Positions 51,533-63,780 of a stretch of 64,000 nt of DNA are shown piece after piece; the stretch's first letter is position 1; the number at the start of each line of letters is the position of its first letter. The notes beneath the pieces are model-generated. The model was not told the DNA's origin, did no database searches, and was given only the letters and a program-made list of their open reading frames with translations. The stretch covers positions 496,001 to 560,000 of the forward strand of contig JABELC010000006.1 in the NCBI GenBank assembly GCA_028455995.1, in the 5' to 3' direction. The position numbers and the translations under genes were made by a program. Source of the stretch: Scleromitrula shiraiana (lineage: Eukaryota > Ascomycota > Leotiomycetes > Helotiales > Sclerotiniaceae).

Positions 51533-54500
51533 GAATTTAAAATAAAATAATTTAATTTTAATAATATTAAATTATATTATATTATTCATCTTTTTTTTAA
51601 TATACTATAATAATTCTTTTTATTAAAATAGTTTTATTTTTTAAATAATAAAAAGAAAGTTAAAAAATCATATTATTAATATAAAATAAAGTTTTTATAA
51701 TAAAATATTAACCAAAAGGTTTTATATAAATAAATAAAAATCATTTTACAATACCTTTATATTGATTCAATTAGATTTTTTTCAATTATTTATTAAATAT
51801 AAATTTTAATTTCTAGTGCTTAAAAAATGATATTGTTTATATTATTAAATTTATTACAAGATATAACTTTCTTAAAATAATTCATAATCAATTTTCAATT
51901 ACATAATTAAACAAACATTCTCTTTTTATTCAAAAAAATCATAAATATTTTAACTTTAAACTTTTTATTTAATTATATTTTCTTTATAAAAGGTATTATT
52001 GTATTAATAATTCATTTTTTAAATGAATTTTGACTTTATAAAAAGTGAAATAGGTTGATAATTTTAATAAAATATTTAAATTTTCAAATCTATATGTGTG
52101 TATTGACTTTTTATAAATAACCTCATAAAAGAATTATCTAAGAAATTTTAAAAACAAAATAATTTAATTTTTTCAATTTTTTGGAAAATATTTTTATAAT
52201 TGGTTTTTAATATTTTAGGTAGTCATATGATATAAATAAAATTATCTAAATTTTAAAAGATTATTTTAAATGTAGTTGTAAATTCTTTAAATAATATAAA
52301 CTATTAAATTGAAATTCAAAAACTTATTTTGGATTTTAATGAAATAACTACTAGTAAATGAATATATTAACAATATTAAATTCACTTATTTCTATTGATT
52401 TGACTTTTTGTTTATTTATTTCAAAACCAGTTTTTTTTAACGAAATAATTAATGATAAAAAATTATATATTTGATTAATAAATGACAAGTATTCTTTTTA
52501 TTTCTTATACATCAATATATATTATTATTTTAAGAACATTCTGAAAATTTTACTTTTTGAAAAGGATTTTAATAAAAAATATTTAATTTTGAATTAAAAG
52601 GTTTTGTTTTGTTTAGGAATGTTTTGATAACTTTTTCTTATTTTTGAAAATCTCTTTTCAATTCTTTGATCTATTATTTTATTTACATTTGGATTAATAT
52701 ATTAATTTATCAATAATGATATTGAATCTAACCACAGTTTAAATAAAATTAATAAACTTTGTTATTATTTCATTCAAATAATCAATATTTTATTTCAAAT
52801 ACTTAATATTAATAAAAACAATTACAATTTTTATAAAATAATTCAATTAAATAATCAAAGTTTGAATGAATTTAATAATTTAAATTAAGATTTTTATTAA
52901 TTTATTCTTTCAATATTAAATTATCTTAGAATTAAGACAATGTTGACAAAAATTTCATTAATTCAAATTTATTTCTGAAAAAATTCATTAATTTTTAATA
53001 GGGATTTTCTGAATAAAAATAATATTGAAAATTTCGTTTTTTTAAAGACTTTTTTTTAAATTATTATATAATTTCAGATCATTGAATTTAATTCATTCGA
53101 TGAATTGATTTATATTATTAAATTTAAAAAAGCAAATTTTTTATGAAAAATAATAAATATCAAAACCTTTGGAAATGATTAGTTTGAAATTAATTAATAA
53201 AAAACAAATAGTTTGATTGAATATGGTTTGACTTTATTTTGTTTTACTTTTTTCTACATATGTTAGTATAAATTGATATACTATTCTTTCAATTTGAAAT
53301 TCTATTTGGAATTATTAAATTAAAATGATATAAAAGTTTTGAAGAAACGTTTATTAAAATTTGAATGTTTTTAATAATATAAATTATAATATATAACAAG
53401 TTTAATAATAATAAAAGGGGTTAGATAAAATTAATATACTAGTATAATATAAAAGAAAAATTTAAATTTTAAATAATTTTAGATTTTTATATAAATATTA
53501 AATTTATATTTCATCTAATAATTATTTAAGATATATTCTTTATATTACTCGTTGTTTTTATAAAGATTCATTTAAATAAATTTTAAATAAGTTTTCTGAC
53601 ATATTAAAATTTAATTTTATAGATTTTAATTATACTTTAGATTTTAGAATTATGATCATTTAGTATATTGACTTTTTTTGCAATTTATATATTTTAAAAT
53701 AAAGTAGATTTATTTTTTATTTTTTACTTTATAAACATTATAATTATGTATTTTAATTAAATGGTTTTATTATAAAATCAATATTTTCGATTATCTTTAT
53801 ATTTTCCAAAGTATTAAAATTAATAATAGAAGTTTAATGAAAAGTTTTTCTAGATTAATTAAAATAAGAGAATTTTATTTCAGATTATTTGATTTTTCAT
53901 AAAAAAATTTAATATATAGTTTTTCATTGTAATTGTAATGAAACTTTTATTTAATAATTGTATTAGAAAAACAATCATTAGATTTTTAATGTTTTTCTTT
54001 ATAAATATAATATAAAATATATTTTGAGATTTTTGACAAAAAATAGAGAAAAAGACATTTTTTTCAATTGACTTTGAATTTTAATCATTTATAAAATGTT
54101 TTATAAATTAATAATTAATAAAGTGATCATAGAATATTATTTATTTGTTTCAATTATGATACCTCTTTTTGAATTTATTATTTTTTGTTGATATATCTTT
54201 TAACAACTTTAATAAAATTTAAAAGTTTTATTTATTTATTTTTAACTCTTAATAAATCAATGGTTTTTATTATAAAATAATCTATTTTTAACATAAAGTT
54301 TATAATTAAAAGTCTCTTAAATAAATAAAATCAATCTCAAAAAGATTTAATTTGATTTAAATTTCTGTTGCTAAAAATTACGTTAATTAATTTGAAATTA
54401 ATTTATTATCAATTGTTAGCAAAATTAATAAACTTTTTCAATATAAAACCTTTCAATATAAAGTTTATTAAAATAAATTTTGATGTATGATAATTAAATC

Positions 54501-54950
54501 AAAAAAACAAATTTTAATCAATTTAAAAAGATTATATTTTTTTCTTTTATCGTGATTTTAAATGATTTTAATGAATTAAATAAAATTTAGTTATTATTTA
54601 ATTTTATTATAAAATAATTGATAACTTGAATATTTAGCATTGTATCTTTATTTTTTATTTTTTATTAATATTGAATAATAAAACTTTTTCAAATTCTTTA
54701 AATTAATATTACTTATTTATTCAATTACATTTAATTCAAATAAAGTTACAATTAAATAAAAGATCTTAAATTTATTCATAATACAATCAAAAATATTTTT
54801 GTTTTAAATTGAAGTTTTTATCGAAACGTTAAATATTCTTTTTTAAATATGCTTTATTTCGAAAATACATAATTTTCTTATCAACTGATATATAGATAAT
54901 ATTTAAAAATGAAAAGGTTTATTTTTTATTCTTTATTAAAAGCACATAAA
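51531..54950. other. AT-rich region with moderate decay, nothing firmly recognised
   Basis: G and C are both more frequent than in the retroelement stack, yet every frame is closed. ACTAGT recurs near 52,350 and 53,440. No LTR, poly(A), foldback end or protein motif was recognised. It may be an older or more weakly mutated repeat present elsewhere in the genome. Confidence 0.4.
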
Positions 54951-55247
54951 AAGACATATCGTATAAACACTCCAATTAAAATGCAATATCTATAAGCTTA
55001 AACACAAGGTTAAAGTAAGCACACTAGAGGTGGATTGTTCCTTTTGTCGATGAAAACTGCCTTTTTGGGGTACATACTGCAATGACTTAATTAAGAAATT
55101 TATATGATATTGAAAGACATATAATACTAATACTATATAATTAAATCTTCAAATCTCCCCCCTATTCTTATGCATTCCACTAAAAGTATTGAACTTGATG
55201 GATACAAAACTATTATAACGAGCATACTATAATCTAAAGTATTATTC
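54951..55247. other. transition from AT-rich DNA to the permease gene; 3' flank
   Basis: Composition becomes ordinary across this stretch. It should contain the 3' untranslated region of the minus-strand permease gene. No other feature was seen. Confidence 0.5.
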
Positions 55248-57136
55248 TTAGTAAAGTTTCACTTTCCTGAATACACTCCCACTCCACCCGTCTTCTGTTA
55301 TGATATGCTCTCTGACAAGCTTGTAACCACCAATCTTTGGTAGAATCTGCGCCCATACCAGCCAATAAATTGCGCCAGCGCCAAAGAATGCAATTCCAAC
55401 GACACAGTGGAGGTAATATGGCAAATGTTCGTATACGTTTTGTCCAGCAGAAGGTGGCACGAATGGCGCGATGACAAGGTAAACATTCGAGAAAAGAAAA
55501 AACAATACCACAGGCCAAGTGGCCCGAAACGGGGGAGCCCAATGCTGGGGTCGACGATCAATCGAAAATGGGCGAGCATACAGGATAAGGAGAGCGAGCG
55601 AGACGAATACATTCACTACCGCAAGAGGGTACGAGATAACACTGGAAACCATTAGACGTGCAACAGCAAAAGGCGGTAGGATGTATACTTCAAGATAAAA
55701 TTATATGCATCTCCCGGGGGTGGTGCCAACATTATGATGACAGAAACTAGCCAATGCTCGAAGAGTCCCATGAACGGGGTATTGAAAGGCTTGTTGCTGG
55801 CCCACAGTCGCGAAAATGGTAAGATGCCTTCTCGGCCGATCTCTTGTACAACTATAATGACACGTGAGTATGAGTTCGCAATAAAAGCTAGTAGGAGCCA
55901 CTTACTTCTACCTTGAGAAAATATGACACTAAGAACGTTTCCGAAAGCCGAGAGGGCAACGAAAACGGACAACACACGTTCAGCGCGAGGTCCAAACATG
56001 TTCCTGAAGAATGACGCAGCCAAGATACGGCCAGAGTTCATGATTTCTTCTTTTGGCACAGCAGCAAAATATGCAATCTGAAGGAGCATTAGCATTAATC
56101 TTTATTCAGAGCTATTAGAGATGCCAACATTTGCGAGCATATAAAGGATCCCAACAATAGCAAGGGCTGTCGGTGCCGCCATTTTAAGTGTCTTCACAGG
56201 ATTTTTGGTCTCGGAAAGGGCATAGTTGGCGTTACTGTACCCAATATAACTCCAGATGACGTTATAAAGGGCTGTGACAACACCATAACTACAACATCAG
56301 TTAGTGTATGCTAAAATGAGCCAATTGTATAATCCTACTCACGCGCTACCAGTTGTGCCTTCAAAGGCATTGGTGAAGTTGTCTGGCTTTTCAATTCTTA
56401 AATGCCCACCAAGCGCAACAAACCCAGAGATAATGATCAGGAGAAGAATGAGAAGCTTGATTATGCCTAAGAAATTTTGAAGCCTCAATCCCCATTTGAT
56501 CGCGAATCCATGTACCAAAAAGGCAGCTGTGATACATGCTAATCCAACTCCCCTCTGGTTCCATCGAGTAACCTCAATCTCAGCAGCATTCAAAATATAT
56601 TCTCCAAAAACGACGGAGTTCGAACCAGCCCAACCAAGGAGCACAACATACATAGCATACATGCTAGTAACAAGGAATTTTGGCCTTCGGAAAACATATT
56701 CGAGATAATTCTTCTCGCCACCATTGCGTGGAAGACCAGTACCCAATTCCATATAAGTCGCAAGACCAGCGGCAGCAATGAGCATCCCTGCAACCCAGAT
56801 GAAAAGGGAAAGACCCACAGATCCAGAGAGTAGAAGAATGGTACTTGGAGTCGAAAAAATTCCTGTTCCGACCATACGATTAAAGATGAGAAAAATGGCA
56901 GAGATAGGACCTATTTGACGGCGTGCATCATTGGTTTGATATGTTGACCCGTCTTCTTCTATTTTCCGGGTATCAGAATAAAGCAACTAGAAGAGACTGG
57001 ACATCGAATTTATGGATCTACCTTCAATTATTTCGTTGGGCGTGGGCTCTGTTTTGGGATTTCCCACGAAACTGCCTTCTTCACGACCAACATCTTTGGG
57101 ATGGACTAGAGACGATTCCCCCGAATAGGTAGTCAT
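55248..57136 (-). CDS. high-affinity methionine permease-like amino-acid transporter, six exons, 539 aa
   Basis: Exons: 57136..57022, 56958..56343, 56288..56129, 56077..55906, 55851..55689, 55641..55248. Introns are 63, 54, 51, 54 and 47 nt; phases 1, 2, 0, 1, 2 agree and total 1,620 nt with stop. Branch sites such as CACTAAC, TGCTAATG and TCTAATG are visible. Donors are consensus except the third, GTTGGC. The product is a ~12-helix plasma-membrane permease of the APC/LAT type. A polar N-terminus of ~50 residues precedes IGPISAIF and the GTGIFSTPS motif (residues 69-77) that lines the substrate site in this family. Later family-typical runs include PRNGGEKNYLEYVF, GYSNANYALSETKNP, SVIFSQGRIVQEIGREGILP and LAPPPGDAYNFIL. 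Yeast Mup1 is of similar length. Expected role: proton-coupled uptake of methionine (possibly cysteine). No frameshift or missing block. The start at 57,136 is the only ATG that puts a full N-terminus in phase. Neighbours are repeats, so there is no operon-like context. Confidence 0.9.
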
Positions 57137-57290
57137 TCTCGTGACAATTAACTGAGATTTATAGATCCAGCAGATTATAGCACTGATGGAGAGGGTGTAA
57201 ATTTTTGCTTGCAGGCATGAGGAGAGAATATGAAGATGGAGAAAGGTTGGGAGAAACCAATATTATACATATATAGAGCACATAAGAAAT
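57137..57290 (-). promoter_or_regulatory. permease promoter region with TATA-like element and CT-rich leader
   Basis: Read on the minus strand: a TATATATGTATAATA element (57,275-57,261), then a CT-rich stretch (about 57,255-57,185), then the ATG about 125 bp from the TATA-like element. This layout is typical of fungal promoters. No Cbf1-type CACGTG site was seen in these 150 bp. Confidence 0.45.
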
Positions 57291-58060
57291 ATGAGAAATT
57301 TAGTAAGAATAAGACGCAATATGAGAAAATATACTTAACTTCTTAATTTGGAGCCCAGCGACCCCCGGCGTCTCTGGGCAGACTGGGCAATGACAGAGGT
57401 TTTCTTTGGACGTTTACTTGGGTATATGATACAACCTGCTGTACAGTAATAACATTTTCAAGTGAAAGTGGATTTTTATAGGTAATATAGTTCATCTCTA
57501 TTGGTTTGATGATGACTTCACAATAACCTGGTAAAGAATTCTAAACTTGTTATGTAAATAAAATTGCCGCTTACAATGTCGTGAGATGTCGTGATCAACG
57601 GGAGCTAAAATAGTCGAAGATCTTCCCCATCAAATTCAATACACACGTCATGCAAACGAGTTGGCAAAGACAATTCTTGAAGATTTAGAGTCGGCGAGAT
57701 TGATTAATTGACTGAATACAGCTTCGGAGCGAATCCTCAAGTTGAGCATCGAGGTTTACGGAAGTTCGGAAGATTGTTCCTAGGCTATTCAATGCTTCGA
57801 TTCGTTAACATATCATGATATTTCGTATATGCTCACCTAACCTACTAGCTATGCATAGGTAGAGCGTATAACCTGGAGGTATTTGCATTTGTTTCATGTG
57901 TAGGTGAAATGTAGTTGGGGGTCAAGGGAGACAAGCACCAATCAGTCCAGTTTTTGTGATATCAACAGTATGTTTAAAACTATTATGCTCTATGACAGCA
58001 AGCAGTATATTATTTATATAAATAAAATTAATTTTTCAATAATTCAAAAATGAATATTTT
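57291..58060. other. upstream intergenic region of the permease
   Basis: Ordinary-composition DNA with no convincing reading frame. It probably holds distal promoter elements. A direct repeat GATGTCGTGA/GATGTCGTGAT type lies at 57,577-57,595. AT-rich repeat DNA resumes at about 58,010. Confidence 0.5.
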
Positions 58061-58062
58061 TA

Positions 58063-59040
58063 CTCGGTCAAATTAAAATTGAAGCACGCGCCAATTGTTA
58101 AAAAACTCTCAAAATCGATGATTTTATATAAATCACCTTTTATATTGATGTAAATAAATCGATTGATTATTTATAGAATTATTTAAAATATTAAATATGA
58201 GTTGTTTTTATATTGAAATATTTATTATTAAAATTTAAAGATTAAATTATAATTTTAAAATTCATAATATTTAATTAAATATAAAATAAAGATTATATAA
58301 AAATATTATAATTTTAATTCAATCTAAATCAAGCAAATTATTATATTAAAAAATAATAAAGATATATAGAAATATATATAAAATAAAGCTTCTATTTAAT
58401 ATAAATATTATATATTAAAATTTGATGTGATATTTTTAAAAAATCGAAGTTATAGAAGTATTTCTAATTTTTTAAAATCTTTAAAAATCTTAATAATTTA
58501 TTTAAATTAAAATTATATTAAATAATATTTTAATATAGTAATTACAAAGATATGTATTATTTTATATTAAAATTTGAAATAATTTCAATAATTTTTAAAA
58601 ATCGAAATTATAATAGTATTTAGTATTTATAAATATTATATATATATTTTTTAATCTTATTATATTTTATTTTTGATATATTTTTAATACATATGATATT
58701 TATATTGAATAAAACTTTTTTTCATAAATATTTATATATATTTTTATTATTTTTCAATATAATAAGTTATTTGATTTATATTAAATTGAAATTATAATAT
58801 TTTTATATAATTCTTACTTTATATTTAATTAAATATTATAAATTTTAAAATCATTATTCGATTTTTGAATATTAATAATAAATATTTTAATATAAAAATA
58901 ATGTGTATTTAATATTTTAAATAATTTTATAAATAATTAATTAATTTATTTATATCGATGCAAGAGGTGATTTATATAAAATTATCGATTTTGAGGGTTT
59001 TTCGGTAATTTGCGTATGCTTCAATTTCAATTTAACCGAG
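58063..59040. mobile_element. foldback/MITE element copy 3 (978 bp, both ends type 2, TA duplication)
   Basis: CTCGGTCAAATTAAAATTGA at the left and TTTAACCGAG at the right, with TA at 58,061-58,062 and 59,041-59,042. Both subterminal blocks are type 2 (AATTG..AAAACTCTC and its inverse). It lies about 0.9 kb upstream of the permease start, at the edge of the gene island. Confidence 0.85.
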
Positions 59041-59042
59041 TA

Positions 59043-59740
59043 TAATTTAAATAATTTTAATATTGAAATTATATATATTGATATTTAATTTCAATATATT
59101 AATGATTATCAAAAATATAATTAATAAAATATTTAATAATTATGATTTATCCTTAATTATATATATAAATTTTTATTTATTAATATATTAATTATTAATA
59201 AAATTTAATATGTAATTAAAAAGCATTTTATAATCAATATAATTATATTATATTAATTTTATTTAGTTGAAAAAACTAAAAAAAATATACTAAATTAATA
59301 ATAATATTAATTTTATGAAATATAAATAATTGAGATCCAAAAATTTATTAATTAATTTTTCTGAATTATTATTTATGATTATAAATATATATTTCAATAA
59401 TTTTTCAGTTTGATTTTTGATTAAAACTAATATTTTAATTCTTTTATTTAGATTTTATTAAATATTTTTAATTTTAAATGAAACTTTATAATTTCTTTAT
59501 ATTTAGTGATGTATTTTATATAAATATTTAATGATCATGCTTTTTTTAATTTAATATATAAATCATTTTTTTTATAAATTATTTTAAAATATTATATAAT
59601 CAAAAATATATAAATTTCTTTTGATAAAATTTTGATGATTTATAAACTTTATCTTTATAAAGTATTTTTTAATAAATATAATCTAGAAATAATATAATTA
59701 TTGAAATTAATATAAAGATAAAAAAACATGTTTAAAGTGT
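59043..59740. other. AT-rich sequence, nothing recognised
   Basis: No repeat end or coding trace was identified apart from the foldback tip that follows. Confidence 0.4.
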
Positions 59741-59791
59741 TTTAAAGCGATTCATTTATTTTGCTTGTGCTTCAATTTCAATTTAATTGAG
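59741..59791. mobile_element. isolated right tip of a foldback element (type 1)
   Basis: It has AAAGCGATTCATTTATTTTGC, then TTGTGCTTCAATTTCAATTT and AATTGAG, followed by TA at 59,792-59,793. No matching left end was found within the preceding 700 bp. Confidence 0.6.
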
Positions 59792-59793
59792 TA

Positions 59794-62066
59794 TATTAAA
59801 TATTTTATTGAATTATATATAGAAAAAATAAAATTATATAACTAATTATATAATAAATATAATAAAATATATATCATAATAATGTTCATTATCATTTTTA
59901 ATAACATTTTCAAATTCAAAATTCATTATTAAAAAAATGCATTATATATTTTTTTATTTCTTCAATATTTTAATACTTTAATAATTAATATAATATATTT
60001 TGTTATATATTATTAATAATTAAATTGTTATAATTAGTTTTTAATTTACTATAATATAAAATAAATTAATTTTATTCTATTTTTTTGATTTTTTATTTAT
60101 ATAATAAAATAGTTTTTTTTATTGATTGATAAAATAAATGAATTAGAAAAGCTATAATTTTTTTAAATAATCTTTAATATATATAATATTTTATAAACCT
60201 TTGAATTAATTTTATTAATATTTTATATTTATTTAAAGATTATATAATTGTTTTTTTGATAATATAATTATATGAAATATAATTTCTTTTGAAATAACTT
60301 TTTAATTAAAACGATATTTTATTTAATTTATTTTAAGTTTTTATAAAAAGAAATGATTAAATTATTTTTTTATGATTATTTCATTAACTAAATATAGAAA
60401 CAGATTAAATATTGATATTTATTTTTTTTAATATTTTAATATATTATTTTATAATAATAATTTATTGTAAACGTATATAATTCCAATTTTCAATATAATT
60501 AATTAAATTTTTAATTAAAAATGATATTCGTTTTTATATATATAATGATTTATATAAATATAATAAAATATATATATCAATCAAATATAATTATATAATA
60601 ATATAGAATTTTATATAATTATATAATAATAAAATAATGATTTCTTTAAATAATGATTTTATTTTGATATTTCTTATTTTTTTAAAATTTATATTAATAT
60701 AATAAAATATCTAATTTAATAACAATATTAATATAATAAATTATGATTTTTTTATATTTCGTTCAATTTTATTTATCAATTTATACTTTATTTAAATACT
60801 TATATATAAAGAAAGATTATTTTATATAATAAATTTAATTACTTTTCTTATAATTTTTAAATTATTATTATTAAAAAATTCTTTCTATATATTATATAGA
60901 TTTATGATTATATTTTATCAAATAATTAATCAAAAAGATGAATTATTAATATAATAATCCTTTTTATAAATAAAAATGAATTAATAAAAAAAATTTGAAT
61001 TAAAGATGTTTATACTTTTTTCAATATAAATAACATATTGCATTATATAATTAAAAATCAATGATAAAACATATTAAAAAAATTATATTTTCCAATAATA
61101 TCAATAATATAAATAAAATCATTTCGAAATAATTCAAAATCGAAATTCTACATTCAATAAATAATCAAAAAATTCTAATTAGATCAATACAAAAAGATTT
61201 TAAAATAATACAATTTAATTCAATTCACTTTTTTATTTATAAAAAAAATGATTATTTATATAATAAAATTTAATATTATTAAAAGTAAATGAATCTATTT
61301 ATTAAAATAAAAATATTAAGAAATCATTCTATTTAATTATAAAATATTTTAATTAAAAGATTTAATTTAATATTAATTTAGTATTTCAAAAATATATAAA
61401 TATATATATACAATAAATAAAATCGATTCTTCATTTTATAATTATATTTATAAATATTAAAAAAAACTAAATATAATAATTATTTATTAAATCTATATAA
61501 TCTATGTAATTAATATATTAAATTATAATTCAATAAGTCATTATAAAAATCGATTAAATTAATCAAATTCTTAAAATAATTCTAAAATATAAAATTATAA
61601 AATCGTTTTAAAAGTTTTTTAAATAATTTATATATTAATTATAAAAGTTAAAAAAATTATTTTCTTACAATCAAACTAAATTTTAATATTAAAAAACATA
61701 ACATCTAAATATTATAATTTTTTTCTCAATATTTTATTAATTAAAATAAAATTATTGAAAAACGATTTTTAATTATAATATATCATAATGATTTTAAATT
61801 AATATATTAATTCTATCTTATTATCTAAAATAAAAACTTATCATATTTTATTTCAATAATTAATAAAATATTCAAAGAAAAAATAAAAACAATAGTTAAT
61901 TAATATATTAATTATTAATGATTTTATTGAATTTATTTATTGAAATATATTAATACTTATAAATAGAATTGAAAAATATTTGATAAATATTAATATTATT
62001 TTATATAATTATAATCTAACATTAAAGGTTATTAAAAAATACAATTTAAACTTTTTGCAAATTTTA
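59794..62066 (+). mobile_element. AT-rich region containing a degraded LINE fragment (about 60,700-62,050)
   Basis: From about 61,150 to 62,050 the + strand parallels 49,380-50,450 of the LINE-type element; for example, both contain AAATATATAAATATATATAT-like text followed by AAACTAAATATAATAA. It has no poly(A) tail here. It stops near the foldback end at 62,067. The part before 60,700 shows nothing recognisable. Confidence 0.5.
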
Positions 62067-62712
62067 CTCGATTAAATTAAAATTGAAAAACGCGAAAATT
62101 GCTAAATACCCTCAAAATCGTTGATCTCATATAAATCACTTTTTATATTAATATAAATAAATCTATCAATATTATCTTAATTATTTTAATCAACTATATT
62201 ATTATATATACTTTTTTTTATTAATATAGCTTTTTAAAAATCTATCATATTATATTAAAATATTATTTAATTTGATATTTAATACTTAAATTTAAATTCA
62301 ATTTAATTTCTTTAATATTATTTATTAAAAAATAATAAAAACATGTTGAAATATATAAAAAAAAGTTTCTTTAACATAAATATTATATAAATTAAAAATA
62401 TATCAAAAGTACAATATTATAAAATTAAAAAGAATATATCTAACATTTATGAATATCAAATCTTATCATAATTTTGATTTTTAAATATTATCGAAATTAT
62501 TTCAAACTTTTATATATAATAATTTATATCTTGATAATTATTATATTAAAATATTATTTAATAAAATATTAATTTAAATAAATTTTTAAAATTTTTAAGA
62601 TTTTTAAAGAATTCAATATATTTTTTTAATTTTAATTTTTTTAATAATGATATATTGAATTTTAAAATATAATATTTATATTAAATAAAGACTCTTTTTT
62701 TGTATATTTATA
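62067..62712 (+). mobile_element. partial foldback element (left end type 2), apparently interrupted by another copy
   Basis: It starts TA/CTCGATTAAATTAAAATTG with a type 2 block (AAAATTGCTAAATACCCTCA). The interior is recognisable but decayed. No right end is seen before copy 4 begins at 62,715, which may have inserted into it. Confidence 0.55.
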
Positions 62713-62714
62713 TA

Positions 62715-63378
62715 CTCGGTCAAATCAAAATTAAACCATGCACAAAATAAGTGAATTGCTTTAAAATCAATGATTTTATATAAATTATTTTTTGTATTAA
62801 TTTAAATAAATCGATTATTTATTTATAAAATTATTTAAGATATTAAATATAAATTATTTTTATATTAAAATATTTATTATTAAAATTTACAGATTAAATA
62901 ATGATTTTAAACCTTATAATATTGAATTAAATATAAAGTAAAAATTATACAAAAATATTATAATTTTGATTTAATTTAAATCAAACAAATTATTATATTA
63001 TATTTTTTATACATTTTTAATATATATAATATTTATATTAAATAAAAGTTTTTTTTATATATTTATATATATCTTTCTTATTTTTTAATATAATATTTTA
63101 ATTCATTAAAATTAAATCAAAAATATAATATATCAATATAATTTTCATTTTATATTGAATTAAATATTATAATTTTAACAATCATTATATAAATTTTAAT
63201 TCTTAATAATAAATATTTAATTTAAAAATAATTTATATTTAAAATTTGAGATAGTTTTACTAATAGTTAAATAATTAAATAATTTAATTATATTGACACA
63301 AAAGGTTTTTTATACAAGATCATCGATTTTAACGCGATTTGTTTATTTTATGTGTACTTGAATTTTGATTTGATCGAG
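62715..63378. mobile_element. foldback/MITE element copy 4 (664 bp, both ends type 1, internal deletion)
   Basis: CTCGGTCAAATCAAAATTAA at the left and TTTGATCGAG at the right, flanked by TA (62,713-62,714 and 63,379-63,380). Both subterminal blocks are type 1 (AAAATAAGTGAATTGCTTTA and inverse). It is about 320 bp shorter than the other copies because the centre and part of the left inner arm are missing. Confidence 0.8.
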
Positions 63379-63380
63379 TA

Positions 63381-63660
63381 TAATTTAAATTATAATTGAA
63401 ATATTATTATTTATTTAAAATTTTTCTAAAGTTTGATTAAATTATAAGTTTTATATAAATCAAACTGTATAAAGCTTATAATTTGATTTAATTAATTCAA
63501 AATCTTCAATATAAATAAAACAAAGTAATAATTTAAAATTTTATAAAAATTTGATTTTTTATAATGAATATAAATATATGGATTTTTATTTTTTTTCTAT
63601 AGATAATGATACAAATATATTATATCTTAATTTTAAAGATTTAATAGATTTTATTTTGAT
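63381..63660. other. AT-rich sequence, nothing recognised
   Basis: The 65-codon + frame beginning at 63,551 runs from AT-rich DNA into the GC-richer island and shows no motif. Confidence 0.4.
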
Positions 63661-63780
63661 TATTCTATCTGGTCTGCCCCATTCGGCAATAAGCCCTATT
63701 TGTAAATCGGACTACCCTATTGGTCAATCGGACTTTATTGTTGAATGAGGCATTCTATTGGTCAATCGGCTTAAAATTTA
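63661..63780. repeat. GC-richer island with a triplicated 15-bp motif
   Basis: CTATTGGTCAATCGG occurs exactly at 63,717-63,731 and 63,755-63,769, with a diverged copy CTATTTGTAAATCGG at 63,696-63,710. The reverse complement contains CCAAT. The island (TCTGGTCTGCCCCATTCGGC onward) keeps CpA/TpG steps in otherwise RIP-like surroundings. It may be the end of an unmutated transposon or a former promoter. Confidence 0.6.

Larger units (their letters stand above)
5280..54950. other. ~50 kb gene-less AT-rich compartment of RIP-degraded transposable elements
   Basis: From about 5,280 to about 54,950 the sequence is almost entirely A and T, with TAA/TTA stops everywhere. Repeats inside it differ from each other almost only by C/T and G/A changes. 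G or C survives chiefly outside CpA/TpG contexts, as expected for RIP. No intact protein gene, rRNA or tRNA was recognised. The recognisable elements are listed separately. It could be an ordinary AT isochore or pericentromeric/centromeric DNA; the sequence alone cannot decide. Confidence 0.9.

Noticed and set aside
5280..54950. Mitochondrial DNA insertion as the cause of low GC
   Set aside because: No mitochondrial genes, rRNAs or tRNAs are recognisable, and recognisable parts are LTR, LINE and foldback elements with transition-type decay.
55234..55916. Several + and minus overlapping frames across the permease
   Set aside because: They lie in other frames of the spliced permease exons and lack their own motifs.
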